Part shown: piece by piece, positions 19,710-28,351 of the stretch
Layout of the letters: every line of letters starts with the position of its first letter
How positions within the stretch are numbered: position 1 is the first letter of the stretch
Origin: Gemmatimonadaceae bacterium
GTDB lineage: Bacteria; Gemmatimonadota; Gemmatimonadetes; Gemmatimonadales; Gemmatimonadaceae
Assembly: GCA_019694735.1 (NCBI GenBank)
Contig: JAIBBJ010000082.1
Coordinates: 1 to 36,870, forward strand
Direction of reading: 5' to 3'
DNA: 36,870 bases
Program-made: the position numbers and the translations under genes
The notes under the pieces: generated by a model
What the model saw: the letters and a program-made list of their open reading frames with translations, nothing else
What the model was told of the DNA's origin: nothing
Databases searched by the model: none

Positions 19710-21014
19710 ATGGCAGACCTCCGCCTCCCGACCGACCAGATCGTCCGCCCGGACAAGGACCGCTTCCTCAACGAGGAGAACCCGTTCGAGGCGATGATGT
19801 CCCGGCTGGACCGCGCCGCCTCGCTGCTCGACATCGAGCCCGGTCTCCTGAAGGTGCTCCGCCATCCCGAGAAGGAGATCACCGTGTCCATCCCGGTGAT
19901 GATGGACAACGGCGAGGTGGAAGTGTTCACCGGCATCCGCGTGCTGCACAACACCTCGCGCGGCCCGGCGAAGGGCGGCATCCGGTTCGACATGAACGTG
20001 ACGCTCGACGAAGTGAAGGCGCTCGCGGCGTGGATGACGTGGAAGTGCGCGGTCGTGAACATCCCCTTCGGCGGTGCGAAGGGCGGGGTGATCTGCGATC
20101 CGCTGAAGATGTCGGTCGGCGAGCTCGAGCGCGTCACCCGCCGCTACACCGCCGGGATCATCAAGACGCTCGGTCCCGACTCCGACGTGCCGGCGCCCGA
20201 CGTGAACACGAACGAGCGCGTGATGGCGTGGCTGATGGACACGTACTCCATGCACGCCGGCCATTCGGTCTACGCCGTCACGACCGGCAAGCCGGTGGAG
20301 ATGGGCGGGTCGCTCGGCCGCCGCGAGGCGACGGGCCGCGGCGTGATGATCACGACGCTCCAGGCGCTCGAGCACCTCAAGATGGACCACCGGGGCGCGA
20401 CGGTCGCGGTGCAGGGCTTCGGCAACGTCGGCTCGATCGGCGCGCAGCTGTTGCAGAAGGCCGGCACGAAGGTCGTCGCGGTCAGTGACCGCACCGGCGG
20501 CTGGTACGACCCGAAGGGGATCGACGTCGACGACGCGATCGCCCACGTGCGCAAGCAGAAGACGCTCGAGGGCTACGGCAAGGGCGAGGCGATCACCAAC
20601 GAGCAGCTGCTCGAGCTCGAGGTGGACGTGCTGGTGCCGGCGGCGCTCGAGAACGTCATCACGAGCAAGAACGCCAAGAACATCAAGGCGAAGGTGATCT
20701 GCGAGGGCGCCAACGGGCCGACGACCGCCGCGGCCGACGCGATCCTCGACGAGAAGGGCATCTTCGTCATCCCCGACATCCTCGCCAACGCCGGCGGCGT
20801 CACCGTCTCGTACTTCGAGTGGGTGCAGAACCGCGGCGGCTACTACTGGACGGAGGAGACGGTGAACGACCGCCTCCACCAGATCATGGTCAACAGCTTC
20901 CGGGACGTGCTGAAGCTCGCGCAGCAGCACAAGGTGAACATGCGCACCGCGGCGTACATGGTGGCGATCAACCGTGTCGCGACCGTGCACCGCCTGCGCG
21001 GCATCTATGCGTGA
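19710..21014 (+). CDS. gdhA: Glutamate dehydrogenase (Glu/Leu/Phe/Val dehydrogenase family)
   Basis: Interconverts glutamate with 2-oxoglutarate and ammonia using NAD(P). I prefer ATG 19710 ([10 protein letters not shown], 434 residues). A GTG 24 bases upstream is in frame but adds only a poor Ala/Pro leader. GPAKGGIRF (substrate and phosphate-facing loop), [18 protein letters not shown] (with the catalytic Lys of the family) and the Rossmann motif [11 protein letters not shown] in the second half identify the family. The MTWKCAV...PFGGAKGG form favours a hexameric glutamate dehydrogenase over leucine or phenylalanine dehydrogenases. It stands apart from lpxK by 57 bases and from rlmH by 33. 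Confidence 0.9.
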   Translation: MADLRLPTDQIVRPDKDRFLNEENPFEAMMSRLDRAASLLDIEPGLLKVLRHPEKEITVSIPVMMDNGEVEVFTGIRVLHNTSRGPAKGGIRFDMNVTLDEVKALAAWMTWKCAVVNIPFGGAKGGVICDPLKMSVGELERVTRRYTAGIIKTLGPDSDVPAPDVNTNERVMAWLMDTYSMHAGHSVYAVTTGKPVEMGGSLGRREATGRGVMITTLQALEHLKMDHRGATVAVQGFGNVGSIGAQLLQKAGTKVVAVSDRTGGWYDPKGIDVDDAIAHVRKQKTLEGYGKGEAITNEQLLELEVDVLVPAALENVITSKNAKNIKAKVICEGANGPTTAAADAILDEKGIFVIPDILANAGGVTVSYFEWVQNRGGYYWTEETVNDRLHQIMVNSFRDVLKLAQQHKVNMRTAAYMVAINRVATVHRLRGIYA

Positions 21015-21047
21015 GCCGGCCGTCGTCCCGCGCTCCGCGGGGCGGCG

Positions 21048-21512
21048 ATGAAGGTCTGGGTGGCCGCCGTCGGGAAGCCGCGCGATGCGGCGCTGGCGGC
21101 GGCCATTCGCGAGTACGAGGGCCGCGCGGCGCGGTACTGGCCGCTGGAGCCCGTGGAGGTGAAGGAGGAGTCCGCCCGGTCGGCGTCGGGGGCGGTGGTG
21201 ATGCGGAAGGAGGGGGAGCGGCTGCTCGAGCGCCTGCCCGCCACCGCGCGCCTCGTCCTCTGCGACCCGGGCGGCGAGGCGCTGGACTCCCGTGCGTTCG
21301 CCGCGCTGCTGCAGGAGCAGCGCGAACGGGCACAGGATGTGGCCTTCGTGATCGGCGGCGCGCATGGCATCGGCGACGTCGTCCGCGCCCGGCCCCACCG
21401 CCGACTCGCGCTGGCTCCGTGGACCCTGCCGCACGAACTGGCGCGCCTCGTGCTCGCCGAGCAGCTCTACCGCGCCGGCACCATCGTGCGCAACGAACCC
21501 TACCACAAGTGA
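21048..21512 (+). CDS. rlmH: 23S rRNA (pseudouridine1915-N3)-methyltransferase
   Basis: SPOUT-class enzyme that methylates pseudouridine 1915 in helix 69 of 23S rRNA on the assembled ribosome. Its 154 residues match the usual length of about 155. FVIGGAHGIG (100-109) is the SAM-binding knot, and the C-terminus RNEPYHK is almost invariant in RlmH. No strong ribosome-binding site precedes ATG 21048. Confidence 0.96.
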   Translation: MKVWVAAVGKPRDAALAAAIREYEGRAARYWPLEPVEVKEESARSASGAVVMRKEGERLLERLPATARLVLCDPGGEALDSRAFAALLQEQRERAQDVAFVIGGAHGIGDVVRARPHRRLALAPWTLPHELARLVLAEQLYRAGTIVRNEPYHK

Positions 21513-21573
21513 CGCGCCGAGCCGTGATGTCCCTGCCGTCCCGCACCGCGCCGCCTGCCGGCGCCCGCTGTCG

Positions 21574-23121
21574 ATGAGCGCCCCGCGCGTCGTCACCGAG
21601 CCCCTCGGCGGGGGCCCGCTCTCCCGCGCCGCGCAGGAGGGACAGGCCCCGAGCGACTGGTACCGCGCCCGACCGCGCGGCGTCGAGGCCTGGCGCGCCC
21701 ACGCGGAGAACGTCCGCGCGGAGTTCAACGCGAGCCGATGGCTCTCCGGCCTGCGGCCCGCCTTCGATGCGAGCGGCCCCGCCGCCGAGCGCCTCGACCG
21801 CGTCGCCGACCACAACGGCATCGTCGTCACCACCGGCCAGCAGCCCGGGCTGTTCGGCGGGCCGCTCTACACGCTCCTCAAGGCGTTCTCGGCGCTCGCG
21901 CTCGCTGATCGGCTCGAGCGCGACACCGGCATCCCCACGGCGCCGGTGTTCTGGGCGGCGACCGACGATGCGGATTTCGCCGAGGCCTCATGGACGGCGG
22001 TCGCGGAGGAGGGGACGGTCCGCCGGCTCACGATGCCGCGCCATGGGCGCGACGGCCTGGTCATGGCCGAGATGCCGCTCGGCGACGTGCGCGAGCAGTT
22101 CGAGCAGTTGCGGGCCGCCGCGGGCTCTGCCCCGCATGCCGGCATCCTCGATGCGCTCCGCGCGGCCTACGACCCCGAGGCGACCGTCGGCGCGGCGTAC
22201 GTGGCGTTCCTGCGCCGGCTGCTCGAGCCGCACGGCATCGCCGTGCTCGACGCCTGGCATCCGGCGACGCGCGCCGCCGCGCGCCCCACGCTCGTGCACG
22301 CGTTGCGGCGCGCCGCCGTGGTGGACGAGGCGCTCGCGCTCCGCACCGTGGCGATCGAGCGCGCCGGGTTCCGCGCGCAGGTCGCGCGCGTGCCGCGGCT
22401 CTCGCTCGTCTTCCGCGGCATCGCCGGCGTGAAGGAGCGGGTGCCGATCACGATGGGCGCCGAGGTCGCGGACCGCAGCGATGCCGTGCTGTCGGCGAAC
22501 GTGCTGCTGCGCCCGATCGTGGAACGGCGGATCCTGCCGACGGTCGCCTATGTGGCGGGGCCGGGCGAGATCGCGTACTTCTCGCAGGTGGGAGCGGTGG
22601 CCGAGGCGCTGGGGGTCCCGGCGCCGCTGGTCGTGCCGCGGTGGGCCGCGACGATCGTCGAGCCGTCGGTGGACCGGCGGCTCGGCCGGCTCGGCATGGT
22701 GATCGACGACATCCGCACGCCGCATGACGCGGAGCGCCGCCTCGGCGACCGCGCCGTCCCGGCGGACATCCGCACCAACCTCGAAGGGGTGCGAGAGGAC
22801 CTCGGCCGGCGCCTGCAGGCGCTCCGCGAGGCGTCGGCCGCCCTCGACCATCTCGTGCCCGAGCGCGTGATCGAGGGGGCACGGCACCAATTGCTGCACC
22901 GCGTGGACCGGCTGGAGCGCCGACTCCGCGCGGCCGCGCGGGCGCGTCAGGTCGAGGCCGTGGCGGACCTCGCCGCCGTGCGCGCCGCGCTGATGCCCGA
23001 GGGGCACCGGCAGGAGCGCCGGCTCAATCCGGTCCCGATGCTCGCGCGCCATGGTGACCTCCTCCTCGCGCAGATCAAGGCCGGGGCGGCCATGCACGCG
23101 GGGTCGCTGGTCGGCGCGTGA
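21574..23121 (+). CDS. bshC: Bacillithiol biosynthesis cysteine-adding enzyme BshC
   Basis: BshC is thought to add cysteine to glucosaminyl-malate in the last step of bacillithiol synthesis. From ATG 21574 the protein has 515 residues (B. subtilis BshC about 540). The diagnostic TGQQPGLFGGPLYT (87-100), FWAATDDADFAE and ANVLLRPIVERRILPTVAY are present, and a charged coiled-coil-like region lies near the C-terminus. The same frame is open further upstream, but that part only shadows rlmH. The stop overlaps the murJ start as GTGA. The partner genes bshA and bshB are not in the window. Confidence 0.92.
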   Translation: MSAPRVVTEPLGGGPLSRAAQEGQAPSDWYRARPRGVEAWRAHAENVRAEFNASRWLSGLRPAFDASGPAAERLDRVADHNGIVVTTGQQPGLFGGPLYTLLKAFSALALADRLERDTGIPTAPVFWAATDDADFAEASWTAVAEEGTVRRLTMPRHGRDGLVMAEMPLGDVREQFEQLRAAAGSAPHAGILDALRAAYDPEATVGAAYVAFLRRLLEPHGIAVLDAWHPATRAAARPTLVHALRRAAVVDEALALRTVAIERAGFRAQVARVPRLSLVFRGIAGVKERVPITMGAEVADRSDAVLSANVLLRPIVERRILPTVAYVAGPGEIAYFSQVGAVAEALGVPAPLVVPRWAATIVEPSVDRRLGRLGMVIDDIRTPHDAERRLGDRAVPADIRTNLEGVREDLGRRLQALREASAALDHLVPERVIEGARHQLLHRVDRLERRLRAAARARQVEAVADLAAVRAALMPEGHRQERRLNPVPMLARHGDLLLAQIKAGAAMHAGSLVGA

Positions 23122-24659
23122 ACACGGGGGCCGGGGCCCGGCTCGTCGCCGCGGGGATCCTGCTCAGCAGGATCTTCGGGCTCGTGCGCCAGAAGGTGCT
23201 GGCGTACTTCCTCGGCGACGGGATGGCGGCGGACGTGCTCACGGCGGCGTTCCGCATCCCCAACTTCCTGCAGAACCTCTTCGGCGAAGGCGTCCTGTCG
23301 GCGTCCTTCATCCCGGCGTACGCGCGCCTGCTCGCGGAGGGGCGGCGGGAGGAGGCCGGCCGCGTGGCCGGGGCGGTGCTCGCGCTCCTCGCGCTGACCA
23401 CCGCCGTGCTGGTGCTCGGCGGCGTGCTCGGGGCGCCGATCCTCGTGGATGTCATCGCGCCGGGGTTCACCGGGGAGGCGCGGGCGCTCGCCGTGCGTCT
23501 GGTGCGCCTGATCTTCCCCGGCGTCGGCCTCCTCGTGTTGAGCGCGTGGTGCCTCGGCGTGCTGAACTCGCACCGTCGCTTCTTCCTCTCGTACGCGTCG
23601 CCGGTCCTGTTCAACCTGACGATGATCGTCGCGCTCGTGGCGGGCGGGCGGGGCCGCGGCGCCGAGGCGGTGGCGGTGCTCGCGGCGTGGGCGAGCGTCG
23701 CCGGCAGTGGCTTGCAGTTCCTCGTGCAGGTGCCCGGGGTGCTGCGGCTCGAGCGCGGGCTCCGGCTCGCGCTCGACGTCGCGTCGCCCGCCGTGCGCGG
23801 CGTCGCGGCGCGTTTCGGCACCGTCGTCATCGGTCGCGGGGTGGTGCAGGTGAGCGCGTTCGTGGACACCGCGATCGCGTCCTTCATCAGCGTCGGCTCG
23901 GTGGCGACGCTCGGATACGCGCAGGCGATCTCGATGTTGCCGGTCTCGCTCTTCGGGATGTCCGTCTCGGCGGCCGAGCTGCCCGCGATGTCGGGCGAGG
24001 TCGGGGACGAGGCGACGGTGGCGGCCGCGATCCGCGCGCGCCTTGACCGCGGCCTCGCGCGCATCGCGTTCTTCGTGATCCCGTCCGCCGCGGCGTTCCT
24101 GCTCATCGGGGACGTGCTCGCCGCCGGGCTCTACCGGGGCGGGGCGTTCACCGTGCAGAGTGGCGTCTGGGTCTGGGCGGCGCTCGCTGGCAGCGGCATC
24201 GGGCTCGTGGCCGGCACGATGGGGCGGCTCTATTCGTCGGCGAGCTACGCGATGGGTGACGCGACGACCCCCCTCCGCTTCGCGCTCGTCCGCGTCACGC
24301 TCGGGGCGGCGCTCGGCGGCACCGGGGTGTTCCTCTTCACGCACCAGTCGGCGGTGGATCCGCGCTTCGCGATCTTCGCGCTGACGGGCGGCTCGGGACT
24401 CGCGGCGTGGGTCGAGTACCAACTGCTGCGGCGCGCCATCACCCGGCGCGTGGGACCGAGCGGGGTGCCCGTCCGGCGCCAGCTCGCGCTCTGGGCCCTC
24501 GCCCTGGCCGCGGGGCTCCTCGCGTTCGGGACGCGCCTCCCGCTGCAGGCCGAGGGCTTCCCGGCCGTGATTCAGGCCGCCGCCGCGGTCGGGATGTTCG
24601 GGCTCGTGTATCTCGGCGGGGCACGACTGCTCAAGGTGGACGATGCCCGCCGCGCCTGA
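23118..24659 (+). CDS. murJ: Lipid II flippase MurJ (MOP superfamily)
   Basis: Moves the peptidoglycan precursor lipid II across the inner membrane. The 513-residue protein is highly hydrophobic, with about 14 predicted membrane helices. The typical MurJ start is present: SRIFGLVRQKVLAYFLGDG, then AFRIPNFLQNLFGEG, with the conserved arginines near the lipid-binding cavity. ASYAMGDATTPLR in the second half is also characteristic. GTG 23118 overlaps the bshC stop. The last 17 bases overlap uvrC. Confidence 0.94.
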   Translation: MNTGAGARLVAAGILLSRIFGLVRQKVLAYFLGDGMAADVLTAAFRIPNFLQNLFGEGVLSASFIPAYARLLAEGRREEAGRVAGAVLALLALTTAVLVLGGVLGAPILVDVIAPGFTGEARALAVRLVRLIFPGVGLLVLSAWCLGVLNSHRRFFLSYASPVLFNLTMIVALVAGGRGRGAEAVAVLAAWASVAGSGLQFLVQVPGVLRLERGLRLALDVASPAVRGVAARFGTVVIGRGVVQVSAFVDTAIASFISVGSVATLGYAQAISMLPVSLFGMSVSAAELPAMSGEVGDEATVAAAIRARLDRGLARIAFFVIPSAAAFLLIGDVLAAGLYRGGAFTVQSGVWVWAALAGSGIGLVAGTMGRLYSSASYAMGDATTPLRFALVRVTLGAALGGTGVFLFTHQSAVDPRFAIFALTGGSGLAAWVEYQLLRRAITRRVGPSGVPVRRQLALWALALAAGLLAFGTRLPLQAEGFPAVIQAAAAVGMFGLVYLGGARLLKVDDARRA

Positions 24660-26601
24660 GGCGGTGGCCCTCAAGCTCGCGCACCTGCCCGAGCTCCCCG
24701 GCGTCTACCTGTGGAAGGATGCCGCGGGCGGCATCCTGTACATCGGCAAGGCGAAGCGCCTGCGGCCGCGGGTTCGGAGCTACTTCGCGTCCGAGCATCC
24801 CGACAATCCGAAGACCCGCCGGCTCGTCGAGCGGATCGCCGACCTCGAGACGATCGTCGTGCCCGACGAGGCGCATGCGCTCGTGCTCGAGCAGAACCTG
24901 ATCAAGGAGCACCGCCCGAAGTACAACGTGATGCTCCGGGACGACAAGACGTACCCGTACATCAAGGTCACGGTGCAGGAGGCGTATCCGCGAGTCTTCG
25001 TGACGCGTCAGCTGCGCAGCGACGGTGGCCGCTACTTCGGGCCGTACACCGACGTCGCGGCGATGCGCCGCGCGCTCGACGTCGTGAAGCGGATCTTCAC
25101 GGTCCGGTCCTGCAAGTACGACATGCCGCGCGAGATGCCGGAGCGCGCCTGCCTCGACTACCACATCGGCCGCTGCAAGGCCCCCTGCGTCGGGCTCCAG
25201 TCGCAGTCCGACTACCGCGCGATGATCGACGAGGTCGTCGCGTTCCTCGACGGGCGCACCGACGAGGTGCTGCGCCGCGTCCAGCAGCGGATGGTGGAGG
25301 CGTCCGAGGCGCTCGACTTCGAGCGCGCGGCGGAGCTGCGCGACGCGATGGTGCGGCTGCAGCGCCTCGAGGAGCCCACCGTGGTGCTCGAGGTGGAGGG
25401 GGGCGACCGCGACGTGGTCGGCTACGCGCGCGACGGCGACGACGCGGCGGTCACGCTGCTCCGCATCCGGCAGGGCAAGCTCGTCGCGCGCGAGCACCGG
25501 TTCCTCGAGGGCGTCGAGGAGGCGCCCGACGGCGACGTGCTCGCCGCATACCTCGTCGGCTCGTACCTCAAGGCCCCGGCCCGGGCGCGCGAGCTGCTCA
25601 TCCCCTTCGACTTCGAGGACCGCGAGCTCTTCGAGCAGGCGGCCGAGGGCTCGGCGAAGGTCCTCGCCCCCCAACGCGGGCCGAAGCGCGAGCTGATCGA
25701 CCTGGCCGAGCAGAACGCGCGCCACCTGCTCGAGGAGTTCAAGCTCGCCGAGCAGGAGACCGACGAGCGCGCCGCCGACCCCGTCTACGACCTCGGGCAG
25801 GAACTCGGCCTGCAGAAGCTCCCGCGCGCGCTCGTCTGCTTCGACAACTCCACCGCGCAGGGGAAGGACAGTGTCGGGAGCATCGTCTGGTTCGAGAACG
25901 GGCGGCCGCGCCGGAGCGAGTACCGCACGATGAAGGTCAAGACGGTGGACGAGGCGCAGGGCCCCGACGACTTCCAGTCGATGCGCGAGGTCGTCGGGCG
26001 CTACTTCCGCCGCCGGCTGGAGGAGCGGAAGCCGCTCCCCGACCTCGTCGTCATCGACGGCGGCAAGGGGCAGCTCTCCGCCGCGGACGAGGCGCTGCAG
26101 GCGCTGGGGCTCGCGGCGTTGCCGCTCGTGAGCCTCGCGAAGCGCGAGGAGGAGGTCTTCGTGCGCGGGCGCTCGCAGCCGCTGCGGCTCTCGCGCCGCT
26201 CCCCGGCGCTCCGGCTGCTCCAGCAGGCGCGCGACGAGGCGCACCGCACCGCCGTCGGCTACAACCGCAAGCGCCGCACCATGCGCACCATCACGAGCGA
26301 GCTGCTCCGCATCCCGGGCATCGGACCCAAGAAGCGTAGCGCGCTGCTCGTCGCCTTCGGCTCGCTGCAGGGCGTGCGGGAGGCGACGCTCGCGCAGGTC
26401 GCCGCGGTGGACGGCTTCAGCGAAACGAGCGCGCGGCGAGTACTTGAAGCACTCGGCGTGCTCGCCCCGGCGGCGGCCGAGCCCGGCGCGGACGGGCCGC
26501 CGGCGGGGGCGGGCCCCTCGCCCGAGAGCGGCGCGCCGCAGGCAGGGCCGGCGGACGAGGTGTCCCCCGATCCTGCCGACCGGCCGTCCCGCGTCTCCTG
26601 A
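24643..26601 (+). CDS. uvrC: UvrABC excinuclease subunit C
   Basis: Makes the two incisions around damaged DNA in nucleotide excision repair. Domains in order over 652 residues: GIY-YIG nuclease (about 15-100, as GVY and YIG); a four-cysteine cluster (C157, C170, C178, C182) that binds Fe-S in studied UvrC proteins; a UVR motif (about 208-243); an RNase H-like nuclease with the Asp-Asp-His triad (D401, D472, H534); and tandem HhH (about 550-605). The triad loop reads FDNSTAQGK instead of the Proteobacterial FDISH form. A low-complexity Ala/Pro/Gly tail of about 45 residues follows. The start ATG 24643 lies inside murJ. Confidence 0.96.
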   Translation: MPAAPEAVALKLAHLPELPGVYLWKDAAGGILYIGKAKRLRPRVRSYFASEHPDNPKTRRLVERIADLETIVVPDEAHALVLEQNLIKEHRPKYNVMLRDDKTYPYIKVTVQEAYPRVFVTRQLRSDGGRYFGPYTDVAAMRRALDVVKRIFTVRSCKYDMPREMPERACLDYHIGRCKAPCVGLQSQSDYRAMIDEVVAFLDGRTDEVLRRVQQRMVEASEALDFERAAELRDAMVRLQRLEEPTVVLEVEGGDRDVVGYARDGDDAAVTLLRIRQGKLVAREHRFLEGVEEAPDGDVLAAYLVGSYLKAPARARELLIPFDFEDRELFEQAAEGSAKVLAPQRGPKRELIDLAEQNARHLLEEFKLAEQETDERAADPVYDLGQELGLQKLPRALVCFDNSTAQGKDSVGSIVWFENGRPRRSEYRTMKVKTVDEAQGPDDFQSMREVVGRYFRRRLEERKPLPDLVVIDGGKGQLSAADEALQALGLAALPLVSLAKREEEVFVRGRSQPLRLSRRSPALRLLQQARDEAHRTAVGYNRKRRTMRTITSELLRIPGIGPKKRSALLVAFGSLQGVREATLAQVAAVDGFSETSARRVLEALGVLAPAAAEPGADGPPAGAGPSPESGAPQAGPADEVSPDPADRPSRVS

Positions 26602-26621
26602 CCCTTCGTCAACTCCTCCCG

Positions 26622-27767
26622 ATGTCGCCCTGGTCGCTGCAGTGCTCCGCCTGCGCCTACGCGCAGCCCGACGGTCTCAAGCTCGCGTCGCTCTGCCCGG
26701 ACTGCGGCCAGCCGCTGCTGGCGCGGTACGCCAGCGCAGTACCCCGCACGGCGATCACGGGCGAGGCGTCGCTGTGGCGGTACCGCGCCGCGCTGCCGCT
26801 CGTCGCGGGCGAGCGCGCCGTCACGCTCGGCGAGGGGATGACGCCGCTCCTCGAACTCCCGCACCTGGCGGCGGAGATCGGCGTGCGGCGGCTCTGGGTG
26901 AAGGACGAGGGCATCAATCCCACGGCGAGCTTCAAGGCCCGCGGCCTGATGATGGCCGTCACCCGCGCGAAGGCGCTGGGGCTGCCGGGCGTCTGCGTGC
27001 CCACCGCTGGCAACGCCGGCATCGCGCTCGCGGCGTACGCGGCCGCCGCGGCCCTGCCGTGCCGCATCTTCGCCCCGGAGACCACGCCGCCCCCGATTCT
27101 CGGCTCGATCCGCGCATTCGGCGCCGAGCTGGAGCTCGTCAGCGGGCACATCGGCGACGCCGGGAAGGCGACGATGGCCTTCGCGAAGGAGCGTGGGTTC
27201 TTCAACGTGGCCACGGTGCGGGAGCCCTACCGTGTCGAGGGCATGAAGACCATGGGCTACGAGGTCGCGGAGCAGCTCGGATGGCGGCTGCCGGACGCCA
27301 TCGTCTATCCCACCGGTGGCGGCGAAGGCACGATCGGCATCTGGAAGGCGATCGGCGAGATGCTCGACTGGGGGTGGCTGCCGCCCGACACGCGCCGTCC
27401 GCGGATGATCATCGCGCAGGCGGCCGGGTGCGCGCCCCTCGTGCGCGCCTTCGCGGCGGGCGAGGAGAAGGCGACGCCGTGGGAGGCGCCCGCCACCCAC
27501 GCGAGCGGCTTGCGCGTGCCGGGGCCGCTCGGGGACCGGATGACGCTGCGTACCCTCCGCGAGAGCGGCGGTGATGCCGAGGCGGTCTCGGAGGAGCGGA
27601 TCCGCCACGGCACGTTCCTGCTCGCGTCCCGCAGCGGCATCGACGCCGCACCCGAGGGCGGCTGTGCCATCGAGGCCACGCGTCAGCTCGTCGTGGCGGG
27701 CCGGCTCGCGCCCGAGTCGGAGGTGGTCGTCTTCAACACCGGGAGCGGCGCCAGCTATCGCTGGTGA
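26622..27767 (+). CDS. thrC: Threonine synthase
   Basis: PLP enzyme that converts O-phosphohomoserine to threonine. The 381-residue protein begins with a zinc-ribbon-like pair (C8/C11 and C25/C28), a feature of one threonine synthase subgroup. It continues with GEGMTPLLE and NPTASFKARG, whose Lys105 should carry PLP. PTAGNAGIALAAY and YPTGGGEGTIGIWK form the phosphate-binding loop. This class is close to cysteate synthase and diaminopropionate-type enzymes, so substrate is by best match. It is convergent with the next gene, 19 bases apart, with no clear terminator between. Confidence 0.88.
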   Translation: MSPWSLQCSACAYAQPDGLKLASLCPDCGQPLLARYASAVPRTAITGEASLWRYRAALPLVAGERAVTLGEGMTPLLELPHLAAEIGVRRLWVKDEGINPTASFKARGLMMAVTRAKALGLPGVCVPTAGNAGIALAAYAAAAALPCRIFAPETTPPPILGSIRAFGAELELVSGHIGDAGKATMAFAKERGFFNVATVREPYRVEGMKTMGYEVAEQLGWRLPDAIVYPTGGGEGTIGIWKAIGEMLDWGWLPPDTRRPRMIIAQAAGCAPLVRAFAAGEEKATPWEAPATHASGLRVPGPLGDRMTLRTLRESGGDAEAVSEERIRHGTFLLASRSGIDAAPEGGCAIEATRQLVVAGRLAPESEVVVFNTGSGASYRW

Positions 27768-27786
27768 CCGCCCGTGGGAGCGGGGC

Positions 27787-28158
27787 TCAGGGCGCGGGGC
27801 GGCGCAGCCACGCGAGCGCCTCGTCCTCCGTGCCGAAGGTGCGCAGCTCCACCAGGCCGTCCGCGAGCTGGCCGAATTGCCGCGCGAGGCCGAAGTCGAG
27901 CGGACCCTGCGGCAGCACGGCCGACCGCCAGTCGAGGCCCGCGAGCGCGGGGCGCACGACGGCGCGCACCAGTTCCTCCATGTCCGCGCCGTTGAATGCC
28001 GCCTCGGTCAATCGGACCACGACGAGGGACCGACGGATCGCCATCGCCGCGTGATCGCCGAGGAGCCGTTCGAAGTGCAGCCGGACCTCGTCGGCGGTGA
28101 CGACGTCCAGCCATTCCTCGAGGATGTGGTCGTCACGGAGCTCAAGCTGGATGGGCAT
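27787..28158 (-). CDS. Small STAS/SpoIIAA-like protein, function unknown
   Basis: This is the only convincing minus-strand gene in the window. Codons are strongly GC-rich at third positions and the composition is normal, whereas the overlapping plus-strand frames are Arg/Ser-rich shadows. The 123 residues alternate beta and alpha segments (SLVVVRLTEAAF, then ALAGLDWRSAVL) and finish with VELRTFGTEDEALAWLRR, an ending often seen in SpoIIAA/STAS-like proteins that bind lipids or regulatory partners. The N-terminus (MPIQLELRDDHILEEW) suits a small cytosolic fold without signal peptide. A TTGACA hexamer on the minus strand (28190-28195) lies 32 bases upstream of the start, but no good -10 follows it. 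Confidence 0.7.
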   Translation of the reverse strand: MPIQLELRDDHILEEWLDVVTADEVRLHFERLLGDHAAMAIRRSLVVVRLTEAAFNGADMEELVRAVVRPALAGLDWRSAVLPQGPLDFGLARQFGQLADGLVELRTFGTEDEALAWLRRPAP

Positions 28159-28227
28159 CGGCCTAACGCTCCACCGGTGTCACGCCCGCTGTCAACCGCG
28201 CGCCCTGCCGTCCCCGGGGCCGGGCAC

Positions 28228-28351
28228 TAGATTGGCGGCAGCCACCCGGCATCCCGATGGCGGCCGCGCATCCGCGCGGCCGTAGGATGCCCGCCGGGGC
28301 TGGCACGTCCCAGCCGCGGTCGAGACCTCAAGGCCTCCCGGGGGCACTCAG
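28228..28351 (+). promoter_or_regulatory. Structured leader of larC with possible promoter
   Basis: A possible -10 (TAGATT, 28228-28233; -35 weak) is followed by about 115 bases of untranslated sequence with three hairpins. Hairpin one has an outer 7-bp stem (28248-28254 with 28285-28291) and an inner 8-bp stem (28261-28268 with 28275-28282). Hairpin two has a 6-bp stem (28298-28303 with 28310-28315). Hairpin three (28333-28337 with 28341-28345, one G-U pair) pairs most of the GGGGG Shine-Dalgarno (28340-28344) just before the ATG. The layout is that of a cis-regulatory RNA, but I recognise no known riboswitch core. The rest of the intergenic region (28159-28227) shows only the minus-strand TTGACA. 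Confidence 0.4.

Noticed and set aside
24643-26601. UvrC nuclease site altered (FDNS instead of FDISH)
   Set aside because: The Asp-Asp-His triad (401, 472, 534) is complete, and this loop form occurs in Bacteroidetes-like UvrC, so the enzyme should be normal.
27571-28230. Plus-strand frame across the SpoIIAA-like gene
   Set aside because: It is Arg/Ser/Pro-rich and overlaps the end of thrC. The minus-strand frame has normal composition and a recognisable ending.
28234-28351. A known riboswitch (cobalamin, TPP, fluoride, NiCo, ZTP) before larC
   Set aside because: None of the conserved core strings I know for these classes is present; only generic hairpins are seen.
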